A DNA stretch of 64,000 bases. Origin: Winslowiella toletana (GTDB lineage Bacteria; Pseudomonadota; Gammaproteobacteria; Enterobacterales; Enterobacteriaceae). Location of the stretch: the NCBI RefSeq assembly GCF_017875465.1, contig NZ_JAGGMQ010000001.1, forward strand, positions 2,170,001 through 2,234,000, in the 5' to 3' direction. Position 1 is the stretch's first letter. Each line of letters begins with the position of its first letter. This document shows positions 1-8,892 of the stretch, one piece after another. A model generated the notes under the pieces. It worked only from the letters and a program-made list of their open reading frames with translations, was not told where the DNA came from and made no database searches. Position numbers and translations under genes: made by a program.

Positions 1-121
1 TGGCGTTTCTCACCATAACAAAGACGATGGAAAATTTGATATAACTGGTGCCGCAGGCAATCAGAAACGGGGCCAGCGACGCCAGCGTCAATACCGCAAT
101 CAGCGAAATATCATTTTCCAT
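1..121 (-). CDS. sctR: Type III secretion export apparatus protein SctR (SpaP/InvL type), 5' end only
   Basis: Only the first 40 codons lie in the window, read from the ATG at 119-121 towards the left edge. The residues start MENDISLIAVLTLASLAPF and continue into a YIKFSIVFVMVRN segment, which is the characteristic N-terminus of SpaP/SctR, an inner-membrane protein of the type III export gate. The start overlaps the end of sctQ by 11 bases, as expected from the conserved order sctQ-sctR in SPI-1-like systems. The rest of the gene, and presumably sctS, sctT and sctU, lie beyond the left edge. Confidence 0.93.
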   Translation of the reverse strand, partial: MENDISLIAVLTLASLAPFLIACGTSYIKFSIVFVMVRNA

Positions 122-1055
122 ACTGCGCCTCATTACACAGGCTCTGAATTTCCACCCCCAGCCGCTCATCAACCATCACCAGCTCGCCCTTCGCCAGTAA
201 TGTCCCATTGGCGTAAATCATAATACTGTTTTCACCGCCGTCACCGGCAGGAAGCACATCGCCAGTATGCAGCGCCGATAATTCATCCAGCGTCAGCGTC
301 ATTTGATTAATAATAAAAGTCAGCTGCAGCGGAATATTATTGATGCCAATGCGCTGCTGCTCTGTCGCTTTATGGTCGTGCTGCCCGAGGAAATAATCCG
401 GTTCATCCATGTCGTTATAGATATCTTCCAGCATAAAATAGTCATCCTGTTGTCGATAGGTTGCCACGCTCCTGCCGCCAATCATTACCCGTTCAGCGAG
501 CTGATTAATCAGCAGTACATCACCGCTTTCAAGTTTGCGTACGTGACGCAGGCTTAACATGCTGCTGCCAACCATAAAATCCAGCCGCAGTGGGATGGCG
601 TCATGCAGCAGTGATGGCAGACGCTGACTGAGCTGGCAGCGATAGCGTTCCGCCACCTGAAGCAACCAGCCATCACCACAACTGGTGCTGACCACCGGCA
701 ACGGGCGACCGTAATAATCCGCAGATGCCACCAGCGAGGAGATCGATAACGGCTCTGCTGCTTCGCCAGGCAGGTTCAGATGGAGTGACGCGCCGCTGTA
801 GTGAAACAGATCCCTGATTTCATCAGCAGAAATAAGATCGGCGCGCAACCCGCTTTTTTCCGGCAGGCTTTGGCCAAACCAGGCGCGCAGATCGACCAGT
901 AATTTGCTACCGCCGACACTGGTCGCCTGCGCCAGTACGGCGCCTGGCGGCGGACAGCACATCAGAGCAGGCATGCCCAACGCCTGCCAGTGACGACAGA
1001 TCAATTGCAACCCTGAACTGGCCGCATCGTAATGCCGAAGCGGCAGCGTTTTCAT
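111..1055 (-). CDS. sctQ: Type III secretion cytoplasmic ring (C-ring/pod) protein SctQ (SpaO)
   Basis: The 314-residue product matches SpaO/SctQ in length and position. SctQ forms the cytoplasmic sorting platform under the export gate and binds the ATPase-stalk complex. Two SPOA (surface presentation of antigens) regions are visible: about residues 150-205 (IPLRLDFMVGSSMLSL onward) and about 240-305 (IPLQLTFIINQMTLTLDE onward, with the typical L-x-x-G-D-V-L turn). The ATG overlaps the sctP stop as ATGA, implying translational coupling. In Salmonella an internal start yields a short C-terminal SpaO form. Whether that happens here cannot be decided from the sequence. Confidence 0.93.
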   Translation of the reverse strand: MKTLPLRHYDAASSGLQLICRHWQALGMPALMCCPPPGAVLAQATSVGGSKLLVDLRAWFGQSLPEKSGLRADLISADEIRDLFHYSGASLHLNLPGEAAEPLSISSLVASADYYGRPLPVVSTSCGDGWLLQVAERYRCQLSQRLPSLLHDAIPLRLDFMVGSSMLSLRHVRKLESGDVLLINQLAERVMIGGRSVATYRQQDDYFMLEDIYNDMDEPDYFLGQHDHKATEQQRIGINNIPLQLTFIINQMTLTLDELSALHTGDVLPAGDGGENSIMIYANGTLLAKGELVMVDERLGVEIQSLCNEAQYGK

Positions 1056-1909
1056 TCGTCATCCTCGGCAAAGGGCGATTCCGGTTTATTACGCCGCGGG
1101 TCCCCCGTGGTTTCATCATCAAGAATCACTTTTGCAGCGGGCGCATAGCTGATTATCGCCTCCTGTAAACGACGGCTGACTAGCGGGTCAGAAGGATTCA
1201 TCGCCACCACCAGCGGCTGATTGCCGTCACGGACTGCCGTCAGCTGCACCCGGTGTTCGCTGCCCCATTGAGTAAAGGTGTAGTTAATACGATGCTGTCC
1301 ATCCGCACTGGCCGCAGGCTTTGCCACAGGTGGCGTCGGCAGCGGCGCCTTGTGCTGAGCGGCGGGCATCGGCAGCAGATCGTTTTTTATCCACGGCTGA
1401 GGATCTGCTTTACCCGACCATGCGGCGGGGATCGGCACCATACGCTGGTCATCCGGCAGTGGCTTATCTTCGATTCCCGCTTCAGGCCGTTCGCGGCTTA
1501 AGGGCAGGTCGCTGCTGTGGGGGGCCAATGCCGGCAGCGGACGCGCCGTGACTGCAGGCGGTGGAGTGATCCCCTGTAACGGCGGCGAGATACTGACCAT
1601 CGCTGGCTCACGACGGCGCGTCAGTGGCAGCTGTTGTCGTACCGGCTGATGGCTGAACGCTGGCGTACCAGCCGTTAACGCCGTTGTGTTCTCAGCATCA
1701 TGCTTTAGCATCGACTGATTCAGCGCCACAGGCGGTTTCTCCACTGCAGGTATCGGTTGTGGTAGCGTCCATCCCGTCGGCAGCAGGTCTTCAGGCTGCT
1801 GCCGCCAGGCTTTTTCCAGCTGCTTATCCAGTTCACCTGCATCGCCATTTCCAGATTCAACGGCAGGCAGCAGGGATCGCGCCACGGCGGCGGCATTTAT
1901 ATTTGCCAA
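1052..1909 (-). CDS. sctP: Type III secretion needle-length regulator SctP (SpaN/InvJ)
   Basis: The 285-residue product is rich in proline and glutamine with long low-complexity stretches. A more ordered C-terminal part (about 205-285, beginning near INYTFTQWGSEHRVQL) resembles the type III secretion substrate-specificity switch (T3S4) region. SctP/SpaN/InvJ is secreted early and acts as the molecular ruler that stops needle growth and switches the export gate to translocators. The call rests mainly on position between sctO and sctQ, since this family diverges fast. The start overlaps the sctO end by 13 bases and the stop overlaps the sctQ start by 4. Confidence 0.85.
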   Translation of the reverse strand: MANINAAAVARSLLPAVESGNGDAGELDKQLEKAWRQQPEDLLPTGWTLPQPIPAVEKPPVALNQSMLKHDAENTTALTAGTPAFSHQPVRQQLPLTRRREPAMVSISPPLQGITPPPAVTARPLPALAPHSSDLPLSRERPEAGIEDKPLPDDQRMVPIPAAWSGKADPQPWIKNDLLPMPAAQHKAPLPTPPVAKPAASADGQHRINYTFTQWGSEHRVQLTAVRDGNQPLVVAMNPSDPLVSRRLQEAIISYAPAAKVILDDETTGDPRRNKPESPFAEDDE

Positions 1910-2343
1910 TTTAACTGCTCCTCTGTTTCCGTCTCATACTGACGCTGCCTGCTCTGCTGCTGCTGTTTCTGTCGGCGCTGTAACTGGCTGGTGATTTTGT
2001 CCACTTTGCGCTGCAATATATTGCGCTGTTCTTTGAGGATGCCGAGTTGCTGTCTCTGCTGCTCCAGCTGCTGATGTTTATCGGCCAGCAGCAGATCAAT
2101 ATCCGCCAGCCTGCGCTGGAGCGCCCCCTGACGCGACTTATTTTCCAGAATCGCTTCGAGTGTGGTTTCACCGGCAATCGTCAGCGATGCCAGATGCTGT
2201 TGCAGCAACTGACGCTGCTGCTGCGCGCCAGCAATCTCCGTTCCGGTGGTTTCGGCGCTGGTCTGCGCTTTTTGCCGTGCACTCTCCTTATCCACCACCC
2301 GCTGTTCGCAGCGACGAATAATGATATTGATATTAGTTAACAA
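1897..2343 (-). CDS. sctO: Type III secretion ATPase stalk protein SctO (SpaM/InvI)
   Basis: The 148-residue product is almost wholly heptad-like, charged and glutamine-rich (for example LEQQRQQLGILKEQRNILQ), and is predicted to be a long coiled coil. SctO is the central stalk that links the SctN ATPase hexamer to the SctV export ring. Length, composition and the slot between sctN and sctP identify it better than residue identity does. The start overlaps the sctN end by 11 bases. Confidence 0.87.
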   Translation of the reverse strand: MLTNINIIIRRCEQRVVDKESARQKAQTSAETTGTEIAGAQQQRQLLQQHLASLTIAGETTLEAILENKSRQGALQRRLADIDLLLADKHQQLEQQRQQLGILKEQRNILQRKVDKITSQLQRRQKQQQQSRQRQYETETEEQLNWQI

Positions 2344-3613
2344 TACGTTGCATCCTTATCAGCGTATCCGTGATCTCCTCTTTCCCTTGCTGCGACTGGC
2401 AGAGAAAGCGGCGAATCTCCTCAATGGCGTTGAACGCCTTATCGTTGGCAGGGTTGATCCCCGGCTGATATTCGCCGAAATCAATCAGCACCTGTAACTC
2501 TTCAATCCTCGCCAGCAGATCGCGCAGATCGCTGGCGATCCTCTGATGTTGAGCGCTGGTGACACGCTGGCTGACACGGCTGATACTGTGCAGCACATCA
2601 ATGGCGGGATAGTGGTTTTTACTGGCCAGCTTGCGGCTCAGCACAATATGACCGTCAATGATCGAGCGTACTTCCTCGGCGACCGGATCGGACTCCTCTT
2701 CGTTTTCCAGCAAGATAGTGAAAAAAGCCGTGATACTGCCATCCCGGGTGCGGCCCGGCCTTTCCAGCAATGCAGGCAGTTTTTCAAATACCGAAGCCGG
2801 AAATCCACGCCGTGCTGGCGGCTCGCCAGCAGCCAGCGCGACATCACGTAAGGCGCGTGCATAGCGCGTAATCGAGTCGATAAACAGCAGGACGTCAATG
2901 CCACGATCGCGGAAGTATTCGGCGATGGTCATCGCTGACGCCGCAGCATTTACCCGATCCAGCGCCGGGTAGTCAGAGGTGGCATACACCAGCACGCAGC
3001 GCGATTTGCTCTCCATACCACGCAGCGCCTCAACAAATTCGGTAACTTCACGCCCACGCTCGCCAATCAGCGCCACCACCACCATCCCGGCCTCAGCATT
3101 ATTTATCAGCATCTGCATCAGCGTGGTTTTACCGCATCCGGCGGCAGAAAAAATGCCCATACGCTGGCCCACGCCGCAGGTGAGCAGACCGTCAATGGCG
3201 CGGACACCGGTGGTCAGCAATTCGCTAATACCACGCCGCTGATCCCAACAAGGCGGCGCGGCATATACCTGACGACGCTCAACCTGCACGCTGTCGCCCG
3301 GCGGAGAGAGGCGCTCGATCACCTCGCCGGATGGAGTAAGCACCGTACCGGCAAGATTTTCCGACACCTCGATCATCAGGCTATGGCCGGTAGGGCTGAT
3401 CACCATGTCACGCGACAGCCCTTCTGCAGAACCAATCAGGCTCAGTAGCGTGGAGTCACGCTCAAAGCCCAGTACCTGCGCCCTGGCCACTACCGTGCTG
3501 TCACTGTCGCTGCGATGCACATGACACACTTCACCAATTCTGACGCCGCTAAGGCGGGCCTCCACAATCGGCCCGGTAACGCGCAGCGGATGTGCCTGAT
3601 AGCGCACCAGCAT
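2333..3613 (-). CDS. sctN: Type III secretion ATPase SctN (SpaL/InvC)
   Basis: This 426-residue F1/flagellar-type ATPase carries a Walker A motif AAGCGKTT near residues 156-163 and a Walker B strand VLLFID near residue 240, followed by the family signature SITRYARALRDVALA and PPARRGFPASVF. SctN forms a cytoplasmic hexamer that strips chaperones from effectors and energises their entry into the export gate. All catalytic motifs appear intact. The start codon shares one base with the stop of the upstream chaperone gene (TAATG), so the two are translationally coupled. Confidence 0.97.
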   Translation of the reverse strand: MLVRYQAHPLRVTGPIVEARLSGVRIGEVCHVHRSDSDSTVVARAQVLGFERDSTLLSLIGSAEGLSRDMVISPTGHSLMIEVSENLAGTVLTPSGEVIERLSPPGDSVQVERRQVYAAPPCWDQRRGISELLTTGVRAIDGLLTCGVGQRMGIFSAAGCGKTTLMQMLINNAEAGMVVVALIGERGREVTEFVEALRGMESKSRCVLVYATSDYPALDRVNAAASAMTIAEYFRDRGIDVLLFIDSITRYARALRDVALAAGEPPARRGFPASVFEKLPALLERPGRTRDGSITAFFTILLENEEESDPVAEEVRSIIDGHIVLSRKLASKNHYPAIDVLHSISRVSQRVTSAQHQRIASDLRDLLARIEELQVLIDFGEYQPGINPANDKAFNAIEEIRRFLCQSQQGKEEITDTLIRMQRIVN

Positions 3614-4011
3614 TAACGCAGCACCTCACAATATTTCTGCAGGCTCAGATAAAAGGTTTCCAGCGCATCACCAAACATCGCTTCATTCAGGCAATCCTGT
3701 TCCAGTACGCACTTCAGCACCGTGACATTCTCTTCCCTGGCGATCTGCAGCTGGCCCGTCACCGAGTACTTAACTGGCTCCATTAACAGCTCCAGCACCC
3801 GGTCCGCCACCTGAGATAGCACATGCCGGTTGTAGTCACAAAGCTGCGACCAGAGCACCACCTGTTTATCAACCACACTGATTAAAATTCCGGACAGACC
3901 GTCAAAATCCAGCAAAATAGTGGAATGGCCATCAAAGTTGTTAAGCAGCGAGGCATCGCATCCGCCAGCACGAAGCGATTCACGAACCAGTGTGGCAATA
4001 TCAATATCCAT
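3613..4011 (-). CDS. invB: Type III secretion chaperone of InvB/SpaK type
   Basis: The 132-residue acidic protein resembles Salmonella InvB: MDIDIATLVRESL, GCDASLLNNFDGHSTILLDF and a C-terminal LETFYLSLQKY. InvB-type chaperones are small dimers that bind the N-termini of translocated effectors (SipA, SopE and relatives in Salmonella) and deliver them to SctN. The position between sctV and sctN is the same as in SPI-1. No effector gene is recognised in this window, so its cargo is unknown. Confidence 0.88.
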   Translation of the reverse strand: MDIDIATLVRESLRAGGCDASLLNNFDGHSTILLDFDGLSGILISVVDKQVVLWSQLCDYNRHVLSQVADRVLELLMEPVKYSVTGQLQIAREENVTVLKCVLEQDCLNEAMFGDALETFYLSLQKYCEVLR

Positions 4012-4025
4012 GTGCGGGTCCTTTA

Positions 4026-6092
4026 TTATTGAATTGATTTGATGACATCAATTGAAATGCCTTCGGAAATCTCGCCAAACGAAAGCACTTCAAGATTTTT
4101 GAATTTATTCTCCAGAAAACGTTTCACAAAGCGTCTGATATCGACTGACGCCAGAATGACGTAGTCCTTCTGTGACATCAGAATATCGCTAAGCCCAAGG
4201 GTAAAAGTGTCCATCATTTTTTCGGAAATAACTGGCTCCAGATTGAGAAAGGAGCCGGTCGCGGTAGTGCGGATCCCCTGACGCAGGGTCTCTTCCATTT
4301 CGGCGGAAATTAACACCGCCTTCAGTGAATTGCCGACGGCAAACTTATGGCTGATATAACGGGAAAGTGCGGTGCGCACATGTTCAACCAGCGTAATCAC
4401 ATCTTTCTCGCGCGGCGCCCAGACCGCCAGTGACTCCATTATCAGTTTGGTATTACGTACTGAGATTTTTTCTCCCAGCAGCCGCTGCATCACTTCTGAG
4501 GCGCGCTGCACTGTGATATGACGCATCACCTCTTTAATCAGATCGGGATAATCTTTTTCCAGCTTATCAATATGACTTTTGGTCTCCTGCACGCCAAAAT
4601 ACTCACTGACATTGCGTACCAGCGTGTTGGCGATGCAGTAGTAGAGTTCATCCACCGGCGTACGGGTGTGGTAACCCAGTTCGCTTAACATCTGACGCTG
4701 ATCCTGCGCTACCCAAACCGCACCGCTGGCAGTGACGCAGTCGATGCCCAGCTGAGCCAGCTCATCCGTGACATTGACCACCGTGACCTGCTCAAACAAA
4801 ATATCGAACTGTTCCGCCTGAATTTCATTAATCAGCAACGCCACTTTATCCGGCGGCTGATTCTCTGCCGCCCGGATAACAATCGCTGGCAGATGAATGC
4901 CGTAGTCGACAAAAAACTGACTGCGAAAACGTCCGGCGGCGTCAAGCTGGTTAAGATATTCACAGGCCTGAGGGCTGGCGCGCACAATAAACGGGATAGT
5001 GATTGGCGTAACCTGATCAAGGTCGTCAATCAGCCCGAGCTGAGTGGCGGCTGCGGGATCAGATTTACTCTCATCGTCCGTTTCAGCGCCCTGCTTATGG
5101 CTGGCTGCTTTGCCGCCGCCGTCGTGTTGCCGCGCCTCGCGCCATTTGATGAAAAACAGGCCGCCGGGGATCAGCGCCAGCAGCGTAAAGATCATTAGCG
5201 GAAAGCCCGGCAGAAAACCGATCGCCATCGCGATAATCGCGGCAATCGCCAGCACAAAGGGGTTATTCACCAGCTGCGACATCATGGTGATCCCCATATT
5301 GTCGCCTTCGCCGCCTACCCGGGTAACAATAAAACCGGCGCTGATGGCAATCAGCAGCGAGGGAATTTGCGCCACCAGACCGTCGCCAATGGTCAGCATG
5401 GTGTAGGTGGAGAGCGCCGTCGACATATCCATGCCATGCTGGTTAACCCCCACGCTTATCCCGCCAATAAAGTTAACGAAAATCACCAGAATACCGGCGA
5501 TGGCGTCCCCTTTAATAAACTTCATCGCGCCATCAAACGAGCCATATAACTGGCTCTCTTTTTCCAGAATACTGCGGCGCTGTGTTGCCTCGTCAGCATC
5601 AATCGTATTGGCGCGCAGGTCGGCATCAATACTCATCTGCTTGCCCGGCATGCCATCCAGCGAGAAGCGGGCGGCCACTTCCGCCACGCGCTCGGCCCCT
5701 TTGGTTATCACCATAAACTGCACAATGGTGACGATGGCGAAAATCACAAATCCCACCACCAGATTGTCGCCAATAACAAACAGGCCAAAGGTGGCAATAA
5801 TTTCTCCGGCATCCGCATCATTCAGAATCAGCCTGCTGGTGCTGATCGATAGCGCAAGACGAAATAGTGTGGTGATCAGTAGTACTGCCGGGAAGGAAGA
5901 AAAGCTCAGAATTCGGTCAATATAAAACGAAGAGAGAAATACCAGCGCTGAGATAACAATATTTAAACCAATCAGAAAATCGATCAGATAGGTAGGTAAC
6001 GGAATAACCAGCATGGCAATAATGATTACTACCAATAACAGAATAAACAGTTCCGGATGTTTTCTCAGCTGGATGATAAAATCGTTAACCAT
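4026..6092 (-). CDS. sctV: Type III secretion major export gate protein SctV (InvA)
   Basis: This 688-residue protein has an N-terminal block of about eight hydrophobic segments (residues 1-330). It contains the FHIPEP family loop around residues 130-170 (RVAEVAARFSLDGMPGKQMS, then DADLRA). A soluble C-terminal half (about 345-688) forms the nonameric cytoplasmic ring that receives substrate-chaperone complexes. It is full length relative to InvA (685 residues) and without disruption. It lies 14 bases upstream of the chaperone gene and 32 bases downstream of sctW, inside the same operon. Confidence 0.97.
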   Translation of the reverse strand: MVNDFIIQLRKHPELFILLLVVIIIAMLVIPLPTYLIDFLIGLNIVISALVFLSSFYIDRILSFSSFPAVLLITTLFRLALSISTSRLILNDADAGEIIATFGLFVIGDNLVVGFVIFAIVTIVQFMVITKGAERVAEVAARFSLDGMPGKQMSIDADLRANTIDADEATQRRSILEKESQLYGSFDGAMKFIKGDAIAGILVIFVNFIGGISVGVNQHGMDMSTALSTYTMLTIGDGLVAQIPSLLIAISAGFIVTRVGGEGDNMGITMMSQLVNNPFVLAIAAIIAMAIGFLPGFPLMIFTLLALIPGGLFFIKWREARQHDGGGKAASHKQGAETDDESKSDPAAATQLGLIDDLDQVTPITIPFIVRASPQACEYLNQLDAAGRFRSQFFVDYGIHLPAIVIRAAENQPPDKVALLINEIQAEQFDILFEQVTVVNVTDELAQLGIDCVTASGAVWVAQDQRQMLSELGYHTRTPVDELYYCIANTLVRNVSEYFGVQETKSHIDKLEKDYPDLIKEVMRHITVQRASEVMQRLLGEKISVRNTKLIMESLAVWAPREKDVITLVEHVRTALSRYISHKFAVGNSLKAVLISAEMEETLRQGIRTTATGSFLNLEPVISEKMMDTFTLGLSDILMSQKDYVILASVDIRRFVKRFLENKFKNLEVLSFGEISEGISIDVIKSIQ

Positions 6093-6124
6093 GTCAGTTA
6101 CCTGGTCTCTCCATTGAATAACAG

Positions 6125-7258
6125 TTAATGACCCCGGCCTTCCGCCAGCTCCTGGCTGTAACCATGATCAATTAACGTAATAAAATGCTGGTGTAATATC
6201 TCCTGCTGGTCATCACAGTCATAAATCTGCGTCGGAAACGCGGCGATAAATTTATAGATTTTCTGCACAAAGCTGACTTTCCTGCGGGTTGGTTGCCGCA
6301 TGACCACCCCGCCCGCCAGCTGTTCCAGTTGCTGATACAGCAAATCGCCCTCTTTCAGCAGCGGTAACAGAAACAGCAGCCACTGATCTTCGCTAATGGC
6401 AAACTGGCCAATAAATTTGTCATGACTGGCGCACTTAATAAATAAGTGGTCGCTGGATCGGATAATCTTTATTTGCGTCAGGCGCCCTAAAAGCTCGCCA
6501 AATTCCGCTGCGCTACATCCTGGATCGCTGGAATTCATATCGGCCAGCACCGCGCTTTCCATAAAATTAATCACTATATGGCGGCGATTGCCACCAAACA
6601 TCAGTACCCAATGCAGATAGATTTCACGTTCAGTTTCCTCGCTTTCAATAAAATGGCGATAACTCTCTCTGATTACCGCCGGTGAAAGGTTGAGTTCTTT
6701 ACCAAACAGACGCGCTTTAAGCGCCACATTAATGCCAGACTTCAGACGTTTTGGATTTTCGCTCTCGATAAGCGTGGTTATCGCCTGCTCAATCAGCCCA
6801 CGCTCTGTTTCGGCCAGGTTGCGCTGCCTGAGCATCTGCCGTAACGCCACCACGCGATCGCTGACATCCGGAAACAGCGCTTTAAGCTGCTGCAACAGCA
6901 GTGCAATATTGTTTATTCCCGACACTCGCAGAATTCGCCATAACGAATCCAGCTTTGCGCCCGGATCGTCCTCAAGCAATTCATATACTTCCGCCGTCGC
7001 GTAAAAATCGTTGCTTCTCTCTCTGGTGCGCCGGTTATTCAGCCCCGCCACCAGCGCGCTCAGTTCATCAACAGAAGCGAGAAATTTCTCCGCCGTGACA
7101 ATGTTGCCGTCATCCTCAGCTGTCGGCGCCGGCACGCGGCTCTCATTGGTCAACGGTTTAAGCAGATTAGCGCTGAGTACGCTTTTATTGCCTGACGCCC
7201 GGCCCGGGCGCACGATCTCCGCTGGCAGCGCACCCGTCGCAGAGAGGGCGTCAGTCAC
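6125..7258 (-). CDS. sctW: Type III secretion gatekeeper SctW (InvE/MxiC)
   Basis: The 377-residue protein matches InvE/MxiC in size and place. An HrpJ-like helical domain begins near residue 65 (SVDELSALVAGLNNRRTRERS) and the rest is helical, with the family-typical LFGKELNLSPAVIRESYRHFI segment in the middle. SctW blocks effector export until translocators have been secreted and host contact is sensed. Its ATG overlaps the sctC stop as ATGA, so expression is coupled to the secretin. Confidence 0.93.
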   Translation of the reverse strand: MTDALSATGALPAEIVRPGRASGNKSVLSANLLKPLTNESRVPAPTAEDDGNIVTAEKFLASVDELSALVAGLNNRRTRERSNDFYATAEVYELLEDDPGAKLDSLWRILRVSGINNIALLLQQLKALFPDVSDRVVALRQMLRQRNLAETERGLIEQAITTLIESENPKRLKSGINVALKARLFGKELNLSPAVIRESYRHFIESEETEREIYLHWVLMFGGNRRHIVINFMESAVLADMNSSDPGCSAAEFGELLGRLTQIKIIRSSDHLFIKCASHDKFIGQFAISEDQWLLFLLPLLKEGDLLYQQLEQLAGGVVMRQPTRRKVSFVQKIYKFIAAFPTQIYDCDDQQEILHQHFITLIDHGYSQELAEGRGH

Positions 7259-8892
7259 CGCTGCGCATCCAGAAAGTTGTTCATCCAGTCAAACAGCTGA
7301 TCCTGAGCCGGTTTGTTACGCAGGTCTCTGATCAGCCGGTTACCGTCGGGGCCGTTAACCGCATCGATCTCTTTAGGCTGGATCAAAAATACTCGCACCA
7401 TATTTGCACTACGCTGCTGGCGATAACTGAACAGGCGGCCAATCAGCGGGATATCTTTCAGCCCGGGAACGCCCTGATACAGATGGCTGTTTTCATCGCG
7501 CGTATAGCCGCCAATCAGCAGGCTTTTCCCCTTTGGCACCCGCGCCACGGTGCTGATATTGGTGCGCCCCACATCCGGGATGCTGTTCTCACTGCTGCCT
7601 TCCCGGCGATATTCGTTGCCATCTTCGACGCTAAGCATCATTTCAATCTCCTCACCATCGGAAAAGCGCGGCAGCACACTGAGGGAGGTGCCATAGGTCA
7701 CATGTTCCAGACTGGTCGAGCGCTCGCCAATCAACCGGGTATAAAAGGTGCGACTGTTGTCAAAAATCGCCGGCACGTTCTCCTGCGTCAACAGCATCGG
7801 GCGCGACACGATATTGGCGCGATTCTGCTGTGACAACGCCATTACTCCGGCCATAAAGCTGGCGCCGTCAACCGTACTGGAGACGCCGCCATTCAGCGAC
7901 ACGCCAAACTGACCGGCTAAACTAACCGAACCGCGCCATGACACGCCGAGTTGCTCCAGCTCATCTTTGTGCAGATCAATAATCCATACCGACATTTCAA
8001 TATGTCGTTTCGGTACATCCAGCATGCTGACCAGCCGCTTGATATTATTCAGCTGTTCCGGCTCCCCCCTTACCAGCAGGCTGTTATTATCCGGATTAGC
8101 GATCACCAGAATCCTGCTGTCAGCTGGCGAGCCGATGGGCCAGCGCTTTGGTACAGCAACGGGCGCAGCGCTATCTGCGCCCTGCTCTTCTTCCTGCTCA
8201 TCGGTATCATCCGTCTGGTATGTCGCCATCGCCATACCGTTAGCGGTCAGAGAGCGAATCACCGACGCCACGCCGGGAATGGTAATAGTTTCATCGCGAT
8301 AACGATATTTTCGGTCTTCAACAAAGCTGTTATAAAGCGGTATCGCCATCAGGCTACTGGCATCCGTCTCCTGCACCGCCAGTTGATCAAGATTGGCGGC
8401 GGTTTTTAACACCAGATCGAAATAGACCGGTGGAGCGGAGAGATAAAAAGTCTGGCTGCCCGCTTCACTGCGTAACGGATAACGTTCATCGTACAGTTCC
8501 GCAGAGACCAGAAACTGCTTAACCTCTGCCACTGAGCTATTTTTTAGCCTGATCACGCCATTTTTTAACTCACTGGCGTCAAAAATATAGAGCGTATTAC
8601 CATCGAAATACCACACCAGCCCCATATTGCTGGTGATGGTCTCCAGCAGGCGTTGCGGAGCAGAAAAATCGAAATTACCGCTAATTTTCTTTTTTGCCGC
8701 AAGATTACTGACAATCACCGGTTTTTTCATTCTGGCGGAAAGCGCTTCAAAAAATTGCTTCACACTATCTTTTGCCGCCACATAGCCCTGAGCACTCTCT
8801 TCACTGTCCGACGCCAGCGGCAGCGCAGATGTCAGACCGCCATACATCAGTGAAAAAGCCATTAATGGCCCCAACCAGCAGGCACGCGTCAT
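7255..8892 (-). CDS. sctC: Type III secretion outer-membrane secretin SctC (InvG/MxiD)
   Basis: The 545-residue product begins with a hydrophobic secretion signal (about residues 1-27, ending near TSALPLASD), then periplasmic N0/N1 domains (for example KKISGNFDFSAPQRLLETI) and a C-terminal secretin domain (about 330-525), including VARVPKGKSLLIGGYTRDE and VPGLKDIPLIGRLFSY. It forms the outer-membrane ring of the needle complex. In Salmonella, InvG needs the InvH pilotin; no invH-like gene is seen beside invF here. The start overlaps the invF stop by 4 bases. Confidence 0.96.
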   Translation of the reverse strand: MTRACWLGPLMAFSLMYGGLTSALPLASDSEESAQGYVAAKDSVKQFFEALSARMKKPVIVSNLAAKKKISGNFDFSAPQRLLETITSNMGLVWYFDGNTLYIFDASELKNGVIRLKNSSVAEVKQFLVSAELYDERYPLRSEAGSQTFYLSAPPVYFDLVLKTAANLDQLAVQETDASSLMAIPLYNSFVEDRKYRYRDETITIPGVASVIRSLTANGMAMATYQTDDTDEQEEEQGADSAAPVAVPKRWPIGSPADSRILVIANPDNNSLLVRGEPEQLNNIKRLVSMLDVPKRHIEMSVWIIDLHKDELEQLGVSWRGSVSLAGQFGVSLNGGVSSTVDGASFMAGVMALSQQNRANIVSRPMLLTQENVPAIFDNSRTFYTRLIGERSTSLEHVTYGTSLSVLPRFSDGEEIEMMLSVEDGNEYRREGSSENSIPDVGRTNISTVARVPKGKSLLIGGYTRDENSHLYQGVPGLKDIPLIGRLFSYRQQRSANMVRVFLIQPKEIDAVNGPDGNRLIRDLRNKPAQDQLFDWMNNFLDAQR